64,000 nt of DNA. Source: Batkoa obscura (lineage: Eukaryota > Entomophthoromycota > Entomophthoromycetes > Entomophthorales > Batkoaceae). The position numbers and the translations under genes are program-made. The stretch spans positions 124,001 to 188,000 of the forward strand of contig JASVEC010000026.1 in the NCBI GenBank assembly GCA_030770535.1. Direction: 5' to 3'. The notes beneath the pieces are model-generated. The model was not told where the DNA came from and searched no databases. It was given only the letters and a program-made list of their open reading frames with translations. Of the stretch, positions 1 through 11,216 are shown piece by piece (position 1 is the stretch's first letter; each line of letters opens with the position of its first letter).

Positions 1-560
1 ATCTTTTCATAATCCTCTATAGTTTCTTTAATCATAATACGTTTTTGATAACTATATTTATTAATATGCTAACAAACGAAAATTTGGATTATTATAAATT
101 AAAAGAGGTTAAGTATAGGTAAAGGGAAATAGAAATAATGACTTACTGTTTGAGTAGCTGGATAAATTAATTGTAATTTAATATCAAAATAAGAAGTTTG
201 AGTAATTTTATTATTATCATTATTATTATTATTCAAGTTCCCTTGAAACCAATAATAAATATCATTATTATCTACCATTTTCAAATCTTTAATTCTTGAG
301 ATCAGTACATTCCTACCTTCATTATTACTCTCATTATCTATCTTTTGAACATCATCTCCCTCTTTTTCTTCCTTGTCACTATTAGAGAAGTCGGTTTTTA
401 AGTCCATTAATTCAAATTGTAATTTCTCTAAAAACAATAAAGCTTCTTTTTTTTGACCATTTTCCTGGATGTATCCTAATAATATTACTTTCTTTAACGC
501 TGGATCTTCATGGATTAATTGTTGATATTGAAATCGTTGAATTAATTGAGTACAAGTCAT
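1..560 (-). CDS. Scavenger mRNA decapping enzyme DcpS, N-terminal part (runs off left edge)
   Basis: Two exons are visible: 560..147 and 68..1, with a 78-nt intron (146..69, GT..AG). The first in-frame ATG is at 560, so 138 residues lie in exon 1. The exon joins in frame to give LIYPATQT then HINKYS and KETIEDYEK. This matches the DcpS pattern of an N-terminal swapped domain followed by YPAT-x-x-H-x-x-KY and an ET-x-x-x-Y motif. The family hydrolyses the m7GpppN cap left after 3'-5' mRNA decay; the catalytic HIT motif would lie beyond the left edge and is not seen. An Asn-rich and acidic stretch sits in the middle of exon 1. The assignment is by remembered family pattern; the protein is incomplete. 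Confidence 0.75.
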
Positions 561-921
561 CTTTGTAAACTTCAATCAAGAAGGAATTTGGATTGGCATT
601 TTTTGAATATTTTAATAAGTGGAGTTTTAATCGTTTTTTATTGCTATCTATTAAATTGAATTTCTTTGAAATCAAGTCAAGTACTAATTTTAATCAACTT
701 AATTTTGGAATTTGTATAATAATTAAGGATTTTAGACAATATCTACTTAAAAAAGAGTTTATTGAGTTTTCATCAAAATAATAATTCTATTAAGATACTT
801 CTCAGTTTTTTATTTTAAAAATAGAATAATATAAGATTAGAGTTGAAATCATAATTAATAAATATTAGTTTTACATAAATATACTAAGCAAAAGAAGTTA
901 AAATGATAATAATTTTTATAC

Positions 922-1022
922 AAAGGTGTTTTTTTGATCTTATCACTTTTTCTATTTTTCAAGCACTATTTAAGTAAAATAGCTGTTAGCAAAATTTTTA
1001 AACAAAAAATACATCTTTATAT
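922..1022 (+). mobile_element. MITE copy 1 (TIR element, degraded)
   Basis: A degraded copy of the roughly 105-bp repeat found 12 times here. The inner core (tcactttttct...aagcactattt...gttagcaaaatttttaaac) is clear. Both terminal repeats have drifted from TATGGGGATGT. Confidence 0.7.
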
Positions 1023-1059
1023 AATAAAAATAAATTAAAAAATCAAAAGCTAAAAGTTT

Positions 1060-1745
1060 ATTAATTTTTTAATATTTTTACTCTAGATAATTTATTTATT
1101 TTAATAATTAACATTTTTATTTCATTATTTTTATTATCAGTTTTTTTTTTAATATGAATAACTTTATCATTATTATTAATAGTTATAAAAAATTTAAATG
1201 GAGATGAGAATAAAATATCATTACTTTTAGCATCTGCTAACTAAATATTATAATTTTATTATTTTAGTATTTAATATTTTATTTTTATTTTATTTTTAAA
1301 ATCAAATATAACTGGTTTTAAATAAAATATACTTTCATTTATATTTATTTTATAGCCTGATTTTTCTATCTTTTAAATGTTTTTATTATCAATATTAATA
1401 ATACAAGTATTTATCAATGGTGAAAAACTATTTAATTCCTTTTTAAAAACATTAAATAACTTTTTGAATTATATTTAATTAGTATTATATTTATTAGTAT
1501 TTATACTATATATTTAAAAAAATTTCAAAATTTTAAAATTTCCCTTATCAATTATATAAATTTTATTAAAATAATTACTAAGTTATATAATGTTGTTATA
1601 CATTAAAATTAAACCATTGTTATTAACTTTAGTCCATTTTCATTGATCAGTGAAACTATTATCTGATAAACATGTTATGTGCGTATCTTTATTTAGTATT
1701 GTTTTATTTTTGTTATCTTATATAAAACCACTCAAATAATAAATT
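1060..1745 (-). pseudogene. Kelch-family pseudogene, heavily AT-drifted
   Basis: Read on the minus strand, several blocks align with the intact kelch genes at 36097 and 12257. Examples are the segment at 1620-1745, matching the N-terminal 'KDVYML ... GGNCML..DKIYYLGG' region, and 1225-1245, matching the NTWS block. Most differences from the intact copies replace G:C by A:T, and the frame is broken many times. The N-terminal end is cut at about 1745 by a MITE. The gene's other end is not identifiable. It is a relic of the kelch membrane-protein family described at 36097. Confidence 0.6.
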
Positions 1746-2304
1746 TTACTAACAATTTTTCCGCTCAAATAGCGCTTAAAAAATGGAAAAAATAATGAAG
1801 CTAAAAAAACACCCCCTGTGAAATATCGGTTCATTAGCTCTAGGATTGATTATAATATGATAATCAATTCAGAGTTCCTTATATATATTTGCTGTGAGAA
1901 TTGCTACCACCTGGTTACGAAGAACTTATTGTCCACGTTTTAATGTCCATACTTGGCAACTATAATAAGGAATAGCTGTTATAATGTTCTTTATATATAG
2001 CCACCCAGTTGGAGTACAAAAGAGATTCTTCAACATACTAACTCGAGACTTTTTTAATTGAATTGCTCCCTGATAACGTATCATTAATAAATTCACTAAG
2101 TCTTTCTGACGACATCTTACATAAATTTTACAGTAGTATCTTCTATTATATTTGTTTTACATAGTTCGTAGCTTATTATGTATTATTTCTATTAAGTTAA
2201 GTCTATCTTAGTTACATAAACTAAGACCGTTCAACTCAAGGCAAGTCAATTAAGCAAGAGTAGCTTTTAGCTGCATATGTTCTGGATCAACTTTCACACC
2301 CCAT
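1744..2304 (-). mobile_element. MITE copy 2, split by a solo LTR
   Basis: Reverse-oriented MITE: core at 1744-1816, then the terminal CCCCATA completed at 2299-2304 on the far side of the LTR. Its left end is fused to the kelch pseudogene and lacks a clear TIR. Confidence 0.65.
1817..2298 (-). mobile_element. Solo LTR, family A (fossil)
   Basis: About 480 bp, starting TGTGAAA and ending TTTCACA, the same ends as the three copies at 14890, 22200 and 34074 but in opposite orientation. It is flanked on both sides by CCCC, fitting a 4-5-bp target duplication inside the MITE terminus. No internal retrotransposon region is present, so this is a solo LTR. Superfamily not determined. Confidence 0.75.
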
Positions 2305-4080
2305 ATAATTTTTGGTTATCTACTTTAAAACAATATTAATACTTTGTTATTTATATTATGATATTGTGGCTATGATAAATGTATAAAGTGATAGAATAAC
2401 AATATTTTAAAATGATATAATAAATGCTAATTATAGAAAAAGCTTCATTACTTGATAAATAATGACAGAAATCGAATAAACAGTTTCTTCTACCTTGTTA
2501 TCTTTTATCTTGCAAATCTGACATTGAATTACCATGGGTTGATATCGGTAGAGCCATAGGATTAGAACATAAAGTGTTTTATTTCGATAGATAAATTGAT
2601 ATACCAAATATAGATGTAAATAACTAACAACCAATTATTTCGATTGAAGCCAAATTGCTCAATAATCCAGTGGAATGGTTATGATACAATACAACCGATT
2701 TAAGAGCAGCATGATAGAAGTAACCTTTTTACAATAGTTGTGGGAAGTCAATGCTAGTTTTAACTTTTTAATATCAAAAGAAGAGTATTACAAAGGATAT
2801 AGGATAACAAATTTATCAATTAAAAATTCAACCAAATTCAAGAAGCTAATTGAATAAAGTAATAAAAAAGCCAATTTAAAGCAGATAGTTGCAGTTCATT
2901 ACAAAATTGATTATATGGGGATGTTTTTTTTGGTTTCATTATTTTTTTTATTTTTAAGCGCTATTTGAGTGGAAAGACTATTAGTAAAATTCTTAAACAG
3001 AAAAATACATCCCCATATCTATTTTTATTTTTTTGAAAGCTATGGTTATCTAATATGATATTCGTAAAATTGAATTCAAACGGTCTATTATTAAAAGTAC
3101 AAACGAAATAGTTAGGTTATAAGATAGTAGGTGCTTTGATAGCTTCATATTCATTCATTGTATTATTTGGTTGAAAAAAATCAATATTGATAAGAGTATA
3201 GGCGCTTTCGAGATTCAAATAAGCCCAAATACTTGATATAAAACTTTAGAAACAAGTAAACTGAATAAACTCATTGGATAATAAAGACAATACAACTAAA
3301 GAGAAAAAGAAGAAGATAGGGCTATAGAATTATAATAGTATTCATAGGATAGTATCAACTATTCGCTAATGTGAAGCATTATTACAGTAATAAATACTGT
3401 TATTTTAACAATACCAATTATAAATTTTATATTTTATGCAAACAACTTAAAAATAGAGAGATCTCCAAGTATAAATGCTAAATTAATTTCTATTGATGCT
3501 TCAGACACCAGTAATGACACTATAATATAGAGATGCTAGCCATTCTTGTGAAACCAACAATTTTATTATACATTCCCCATCCCCTATTCCCAGTAACTCT
3601 AATAAATAAAAATATCCGTTTGAATATTTAAATTCTTTAGACTGATTATATTAATTTCATATGTACAATATAGCTAATTATATGATTATTATTACTACAA
3701 AGAAGTAAAACTTAATATAGTCATCAATTGAAAAATAGAATCCTTGATAGTTCATGACTTTTATTTTTTATCATCTATTTGTTCAATAAAACAGTATTAC
3801 AGGACCCAAACTTTATACTGTTTGAGCCTATGATTTTTAAATAAATATGTCTTTATAGTAGCTCATAGTTTAAATATTATTATTTATTACTTATTACTTA
3901 ATTTATATTATAAATAGTTTTATAAGTGCATTTTTATATTTTTTATGTTTATTTTGATTTTGAAATTGAGAATCAACTTTATGAAAATGATTTGCAAAAA
4001 AACCATGTTTCTGTATGATTTTTGCAGTAAACTTATTTAAAAATCATTGAAATAAAATTGAATTTTAAATTTTAAAAAAA
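2305..4080. other. AT-rich intergenic stretch with one MITE
   Basis: Apart from the MITE at 2914-3017, no reading frame here shows recognisable protein features; short frames are broken. Nothing else is seen. Confidence 0.5.
2914..3017 (+). mobile_element. MITE copy 3
   Basis: Well-preserved copy: begins TATGGGGATGT, ends ACATCCCCATA, flanked by TA as in Tc1/mariner-type targets. Confidence 0.8.
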
Positions 4081-5616
4081 ATGAAGCGAAAGGTTACAAG
4101 AAAAACTAAAGAAAAAGAGATAGAAAAGAATGAAGTAGAAAACAAGGAAGGTAATACAAAAAGAAAAATCAAGGTTAAAAAGTTTTAATTAAATTTGAAA
4201 TTTTACAGAGTTAGTAGAAAAGAGAAGTAAAAAAGTGGGCGAAGAGATTGAAGAAGTCGAGCAGCAAGTGGAACAAGGAATAATGGATTCTACTAAAATT
4301 ACGCCTGCAGAAGTAGCTCTGATATTAGAGCAACTGGCTAAATCGAATATTCAAACTTCAACCCAAGTTCAATCAATTATGGAGCAAAGTTTAAAAATGG
4401 GAGTTCAACAAGAAGGATTGGAAGGAATGAACAGTGCGAATAACGTGATAGAACCCAGTGTGAATTTGGCAGCTAATTTAAAGAATCCTTTGACGGTCAA
4501 AAAAATAGCCCCTAAACCAACAATGCCAGTATTAGCTACCAGTGATCTTATACTACAAGTATGATTAGATTAAATGCAAAAAATTTGTTTTATTAATGAT
4601 TTTTAGTCAGTTGCCAATATGCTACCTAATTCAAGTAATTTCAAAGGGTTAAATTCGGTCGAAACTTATGGTATGAGGCCTGCAACTACTCGTGGTAGAG
4701 GCAGGGGCAAAATGAGAGCCAATTCAAGAGGGGAGAAGGCAATTATGACTTTAGATATAAATAAAAAATCAAACTAATTGACAATAGGTGGATGAATACC
4801 CTAAAGAACCAACTATGAGTTATTTGCGCCAAATAAGTGATTATAAATTAAAGAATATGGTTGTTGTAAAAGATGTTAATGTAGACGATGAATTTAATAT
4901 AGGTAAATAATTAAGATGTTCATTTTTATTTATTTGATATTTTATAGTGAAATTGCAAAATGCTAGAGAAATCTTAGATCTTTTACCTAAAGAAGAAGAA
5001 TCATATAATTGGCTATCAACTGTTACTGAAGTAAATTTTATCATTAATGTTATATTTTATTTTTATTTTTATTTTTATTTAGAATTTAGAAGACAATCTT
5101 AAAAAGGTTTCTGGTAATTTTTTTAATATTTACATTTATGTTCTATTTACATTAATTTAGATAAAAGTCCTGCAATCAAAGAAATATACCAATTTATGAT
5201 TTATAGTTTAAAAGAAGCAAACAATAAATTAGATGAAAATGAAAATAAAGTTGAATTAAATGAAGAAGGTAGATCCAACTTTTGATATTAATCGCTATTT
5301 ATTGAATGTTATTTTAGCAAGAAAAATAGTACAATTTTTAATAGCAAGGATGTACCAGAATGTTGGAAGGGACCCAGCGATATTAAATCATATTGGCAAA
5401 AAATTAAAAAATATACTGGTCAATGATATTAAAAATAAATTAACCAATACATCAAGTGGGCAATTAGACGAATCAAATGCTAATGATAGTAACGGAAGCG
5501 CATTACCTCCTGTTTCTTTTGCTCCCTACGCTTCTTATTTTAATCGCCCTTCTTATAATCTTTTAAATGTTACATCTTCTTATCTTAACGCTAATTTATA
5601 TAAAAAAGATTTATAA
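4081..5616 (+). CDS. Unknown eight-exon gene, basic/acidic N-terminus and RGRGRG motif
   Basis: Exons: 4081..4150, 4209..4558, 4607..4738, 4788..4902, 4948..5030, 5083..5113, 5161..5268, 5318..5616. They sum to 1188 nt (395 residues) with every junction in frame. Seven introns are GT-AG or, for 4739..4787, GC-AG; all are 45-60 nt. The protein opens with a Lys/Glu-rich, probably nuclear-directed segment, then a helical Gln-rich part, an Arg-Gly stretch (TTRGRGRGK, about residues 170-180) and an alpha-helical C-terminal half. I do not recognise a family; the composition suggests a nuclear or RNA-linked protein, which is inference. Start chosen at the ATG just after an A-run; no earlier in-frame ATG is open. 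Confidence 0.7.
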
Positions 5617-5968
5617 TTTCGTATCTTAAATAAGTGGATTTTACCTTTTTACCTTTTTTTACCTTTTTTATTTTAAAGCAAAAGTAAATGTATTTTCGAT
5701 GTATTATCAAAGTAAAACATATAAATAAAACAAAGCAGAAGTGATCTTAATCAATTGAGAAAAATAACATATTTCTAAACATTATTATTGCTTACTGTTA
5801 TCAACTATATATCACTGTTGTTGTTACTATTTATTTATTGTGATATAAAATGAATATTTCCTCTCAATTATTTGTTCACTTTTTGAGTTTGAACTTCATA
5901 AACACGATCACCAAGCTCTTATTCAAAAAAACATTTTCATGTAAAATTAACTAAAATTGAATTAAATA

Positions 5969-6072
5969 CATTGGGGTGTTTTTTGGTTTCATTATTTTTT
6001 CCATTTTTTAAGCACTATTTGAGCGGAAAGATTGTTAGTAAAATTCTTAAATAAAAAAATACACCCCCACAT
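5969..6072 (+). mobile_element. MITE copy 4
   Basis: Ends TTGGGGTGTTTT and ACACCCCCACAT with the conserved core between them; TIRs slightly drifted. Confidence 0.75.
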
Positions 6073-7180
6073 GACTTGCTTTCACCCAAACTTCCTTTTC
6101 CAACATTTCACTCTCAGTCTCCAATTACGTCCTTGATTCTCTCAATGGTTCCTCTTCCTTTTAATTCACTTTACTTTAATGGCTAGTACACATTCATTAC
6201 TTTTTATAGCTGCATAATTAAAAACACAAGGTTCGTCTTGAATTTAAAAATATATAGCTGTATATCTATTATCTTTTAAACGTGTTAGAAAAGAGTTCTC
6301 TTTAATAAACACTATATTGTTTATATTAGATCGATTATAAGATAACCTTGCAGATTCACGTGCATGAAGAAAGAAGAATTATAATTGTAACAGTAAATAT
6401 TTTTTAACTCTATAAGTAAAGTTATTTCTATGTAACCTTTTTATGGTATTGTAGTTATTCCCTTTTACTACTTTTTTATTTGCCTGAGACTGTAAGGTTA
6501 TCTTATGACCAACCCAATACTTGTTATTTTAAATGTTAGGTTTTGAATTTTTCTTACGGGAAATTTAAAAGCATAGCTCAAACATCTAGAACTACAACCA
6601 TATTTAAATCGGGTATAGTTATTATTTGTCTAGATAGCAGTATAAAAGTTAGTTTTTTAAAAGACAGAAAGATGTTATATTCCTTTAACAAATAAGCGGT
6701 ATACATTCTTACATTAAAAACGCAAATATACTTTAAAAAATAAAAGATTCATAAATTGAATATTAAGTATAATTGTTTACTCGTTTTAAATTAACTAATG
6801 GAATAAATGTTTTTTTAGTGTATATACACAAAACACCAATTGAAATATCTTATTATTTTATAAGTGGCAAAATCAACTTAACCATGAAACTTGGCAATAG
6901 TCACTATAGTGTATATTCGATCTTTTGAAAAAACTTGGCAAATGTCATAATATCAACTAATAAGAAAATAGAAAGAAAATAAGAGAAAATAGAAACTGTG
7001 AAGTTTTAAAATTGGACATGACAGAGAAATTATTGGTACCTTATGTGGATGGTGCCACTTGAATGTCGTAACATAATACCAGGTGATGCTCCATCTAATC
7101 GTATTTGGATATAATCCCAAATTCCACCAAAATTTTATCATTACAACTTTATACATCCCATAATATTTTTAGACCTCATA
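6073..7180. other. Intergenic, no gene seen
   Basis: About 1.1 kb with only short broken frames. It is upstream of the GPI-protein gene and holds no recognisable repeat. Confidence 0.45.
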
Positions 7181-7185
7181 GAACC

Positions 7186-7194
7186 TATAAATAC
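7186..7194 (+). promoter_or_regulatory. Possible TATA box for the GPI-protein gene
   Basis: CTATAAATA lies about 40 nt upstream of the ATG at 7229. Position fits a core promoter only if the 5' leader is very short, so this is weak. Confidence 0.3.
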
Positions 7195-7228
7195 TAACCT
7201 GATAAAAAAAACTAAAGCTATTACACTA

Positions 7229-7850
7229 ATGAGACCCTTATTTTTACTTTTCCTTTACATTGTTAAATTTACCTTATCTGAAGATTTATCACCATTCCAA
7301 GGTTATGCCTATAATTGTAAAAGTGAAAATTCTGACTGGATAGATGAAAGCCCTGAAAAAATAGATGGGATCAAAGAAAGGTTCAGGAAGGATGGTGTTA
7401 AATGCAAATGTGACTTTTATACCGAAAAAAGAATCGTGTCCGGTGCAGCTTGTACCGTATTTGAAAAGAAAGAAAGCATGATATGTGAAAAAAACCAAGA
7501 TAAAGTTAGTGATTTATTTAATCCTTCAAAGTGTAAAAATAACACAGATGGAGTCATGAACTTTGATTCTATTGGAAAGTATGAGCATAGCAGCGATGAT
7601 TACCATATAATTTGTTTAAATGAGGTTAAAAGCCTATGTGGTCCAGTTGAAGCGCAAATAATTAGGTACAAAACCGCGTATGATGCCGAAAATAGTAGAA
7701 ATAATGTCAAAAAACTTAAAGGTATTTTATTATATTTGTTATGTCAATGAAATTAAACATTTAGATTCTTCATCCTTTGCATCGGTTGACGTCTTCTCAT
7801 TCTACTTTTTCTTGACTTTATGTGCTTTATTATTAGTTAATTGTATTTAA
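7229..7850 (+). CDS. Secreted 8-cysteine protein, likely GPI-anchored
   Basis: Exon 1 7229..7721 and exon 2 7765..7850, with a 43-nt intron (7722..7764, GT..AG); total 192 residues. If unspliced the frame stops soon after the intron start with a short tail. Spliced, it ends in a Ser-rich stretch followed by a hydrophobic tail (FYFFLTLCALLLVNCI), the form of a GPI-attachment signal. An N-terminal signal peptide (MRPLFLLFLYIVKFTLS) precedes the mature part. Eight cysteines (YNC, KCKC, AAC, IC, SKC, IIC, SLC) recur at the same places in the paralogue at 9317. No known domain is recognised; a cell-wall or surface protein is the natural inference. Confidence 0.75.
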
Positions 7851-9316
7851 CATATAATGACATTTATTCATAACAAAAGGTACACTTTATCAAAACCTAT
7901 GAAACTTAACAATTACTAATTTTACAGCTTTCTTAAAGGTGTTTCTTATCCTAGAGTTAACTTATGTATAAAGTTGCGAAAACACTTTGATTTTATCCTT
8001 GCAACCTTACATGCAGTAAACTGTTCTAATTACCTAGTAATTAATAATGGCCATATCCTAAGTTTGACTTAAACATCCTCAAATTTCATTTTTAATTTAC
8101 CATTTTATCCATTCACTTTTATTTCCATGAGCCATAAGCCCCTTCGAAAAACTGGTTTTCTTGAAATTTTATTTAAGTAAATTGCTTTAATTTTTAATTA
8201 TTTATCCCCTGTTATTATGTATCTAATCACCACAATAACTATAGACGTTACACTAAGCTTCAGATTTATAAATCTATATAAAAATAAGAATAATATGGTG
8301 TTTGTTAGATATAAAGTGTCTAATATGACTAACATCTTATGAGACTTTTTGTAAAGCTTTGTATTTGCTAAGCTCCACGCACGTTTTCATGTACAGGCTA
8401 CGATCCCCTTTTATGTAAATACATAAACACATAAATACATAAATAGCTGTATATATGGCAAAACCAAGCATTTTAGATACACAATTTAATATAGGTAGTA
8501 TAGACTGACTACATAATATTTAGTTTATTAAAAACATTACAAAATGATGAAGTTAAAGTCATTTGAAGCTGAGTAGGTTGGTGTACTCTTCTTGGCAAAA
8601 GACTATTCACACTACATGATCAAAAGTTTATTAAAAATTTCATTATACTACTTTCAAGTTAGTTTAGGCAACACAATTAATCACTGGTAGAAAGTGTTAC
8701 TTACACCTATATAATCTCTAGTTCACAGTTGATGACCATGTCAGATTAAATTAATATTCATGAGAAATACATTTATCAATAAAAATGTTTAGTATATATT
8801 AATATAATATCAATTGTAAAAGTAATGTTTGGGAGCTCTTTGACTGGAAATCAATTCACTCTGGTATCACTTTGAATACATATTTTAGTTCAAATATGTA
8901 CTACTTTTGACGTTCAATGATATTTTTAATAGATCAATACATATAAACATCATTCAATCAGCCCGTAATTCACCCATTAATGCTCACACTTTCGCACTTA
9001 CTTATGTTATTGCTGTAGCTGTTTGAAGGTCATTACAAAAAACACATCTGCCCTTTGGTAATGTAAAATTCATACCTATATTTAAAAAGCATCAAAACAC
9101 CATAGGCTACTAAAGTTTTATTTAGGATTATAGAAAACTTAATATATTGAATGCAAGATGTAAATCTTATCTTAATTTCAATTGTAGAAAAATATTTACT
9201 ATCATGTGTATTGAATAAATTATTCAAGTTATTAAAATAGAAAGACAATTCAAAGAGGAGATAGAAATTACATATACAAGTCTAATAACGAGACTAAAAT
9301 TAAAATCAAAATACCA
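7851..9316. other. Spacer between the tandem GPI-protein copies
   Basis: The first part (to about 8050) is similar to the region after the second copy (9922 to about 10240), including a shared 'ataaagttgc...attttgattt.gtcct' block. The duplication therefore covers 3' flank as well as the gene. No other gene is seen. Confidence 0.5.
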
Positions 9317-9921
9317 ATGAAACCTACCCTTTTTTTTACTCTTTCCTGCTCAATTTACACTATCCGAAGATGTACATGCGATTCGAGGCTATACTTATAA
9401 TTGTGAAGGCGAAAGCTTTGATAAGTTAGATGAAGCCAAAGAAAGATTTAGAAAGGGCGGAATTAAATGCAAATGCGACTTTTATACCAGAAAAGGAGTT
9501 GTATCCTATGCAGCCTGTACTGTATTTGAGAAAGAAGAGGATATAACATGTGACAAAAACCAGCAAAAAGGTATTGATCTATTTGATCCTTCAAAATGTA
9601 AAAATAACACAGATGGCGCCCGAATCTTCGATTCAATTGAACTTTATGTATATAGTGGAGGCAATGACCATATAATTTGTTTAAACGAAATCAAAAGCCT
9701 ATGTGATCCAGTTGAAACGCTAATAACTGTGTATAGAAGCCCAGGAGCAGCCAAAAATGATACAAACAGCATCAAAAAACCTAAAGATAATTTACTTTAT
9801 TTTTATATTGATCCGCACTGATTAGTTAGATTCTTCATCTATTGTATCGGCTAACATTCTTCCATTTTATTCATGCCTAAATTTATATGTCCTTTTATTA
9901 GCTAGTCATATTTATATATAG
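9317..9921 (+). pseudogene. Broken tandem copy of the 8-cysteine GPI-type protein
   Basis: From codon 'TLSED' on, the frame reads like the 7229 gene (IKCKCDFYT, AACTVFEKE, SKCKNNTDGA, IICLNEIKSLC), keeping all eight cysteines. The ATG at 9317 is one frame off: a single-base change within the signal peptide separates start and body. The intron donor GT is also missing (AAAG followed by ATAATT), although the acceptor and the second-exon frame (hydrophobic tail ending at 9921) are kept. Two independent lesions point to a recent pseudogene; a sequencing error could explain only one of them. It lies 2.1 kb downstream of its partner in the same orientation. Confidence 0.65.
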
Positions 9922-11216
9922 TTAAGTTTACTCAGGATAAACAGGCGCATTCTATCATGTATTATTTTTAAAATGGTACATATATTGTAAATGATAGGAT
10001 GATTTATAAATTATATGAATAAAAGCACTTAATATGAATATATATTTGTATAAAATAGATATTAATATTATAGCTTTGATTATTAAATTGGAAGTAAACG
10101 GCTGTAAAATTCAAAAACTGGTGGTTATACAACTTCTAAAAGTTTGACTTCTAATTTTTGAACCAACCTACATATAAAGTTGCAAAATTATTTTGATTTC
10201 GTCCTAAGACCTTTATATATAACAACTGTGGGTACCACTTAATAGCTAAATGCGAGCATGTCTCAAGTTTGATTTTAGCATCCTTAGATTTTATTCCTCA
10301 CCCTATATTTTTGCTCATTTTTTTATTTATACATAAGTTGTGAGGTCTTTTGAAAAGCTACATTATTTTAAACTTTCTTTGAGTCAACTATTTTGGTTTT
10401 GGTCAGTAATTCATTATTGACATATAATTAATGGTCTATATTAATATATGTATACTATATTAATACATTAGTTCTCATACACCAATAAAACAAGAACAAT
10501 TTAGTAGCTGCTAAAGCAAACTTTTTACTGCAAAGTTCCATCTTTATTGAGTTTTAAACGCAGACTATCCATATTTATTCACGTATTAGATTATCCCCTA
10601 ACTCTAATTCAGTATTACATAGTTTATAAGGATATTTAAAGCAGTAGCCAGTAATTAACTTTAGTTTAAAGTCAACCGACTACCTCAAGAAATTACAGAT
10701 TAGTAAAATTAAATGAGCTATTTTGTTTTAATATAACTTTAATATAAGAAATCACTATAAATTATTTTACTTTTGTTTGAGATTTACTTGAGGATTAGAT
10801 TGTTATTTCTTTTATATATGATATATATAGTATAATCCTTGCAAATATGTATAAGGCTTTTGATATTTGATATTACAGGTATATATACCTTGGCTCCTGT
10901 CTTTATCTCAAAAAACCTTATTTTCTGTTTTTTGTCATCTGAAGATTTTGACTAAATAGTTAAATATTAAAAGCTCAAGATACTGCTTTTATATACCAAC
11001 TAAGTATCTTTACATATATATTAAATAAGAAAAACGATATAAATTATCAAGCTATCGGACAACTTAATCAAAACATAAGTTAAAATCACAAGTTTATTAA
11101 TTTCTCAAACTAATAATGAAACATTCCTCCAGTATTATAGAACCATGAGATTGCAACACATTTATTGAAAATGACTCTTTTCCTAAGCTTGAACCATCGT
11201 TTTTTAGTTTTAAGAC
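9922..11216. other. Intergenic, no gene seen
   Basis: The first 300 bases are duplicated 3' flank of the GPI-protein pair; the rest is AT-rich with no supported frame. Confidence 0.45.

Noticed and set aside
1817-2298. TGTGAAA...TTTCACA units as DNA transposons
   Set aside because: TG..CA ends, length of 465-530 bp, 4-5-bp flanking duplications and an inner TATA-like stretch fit solo LTRs better; no transposase-like content.
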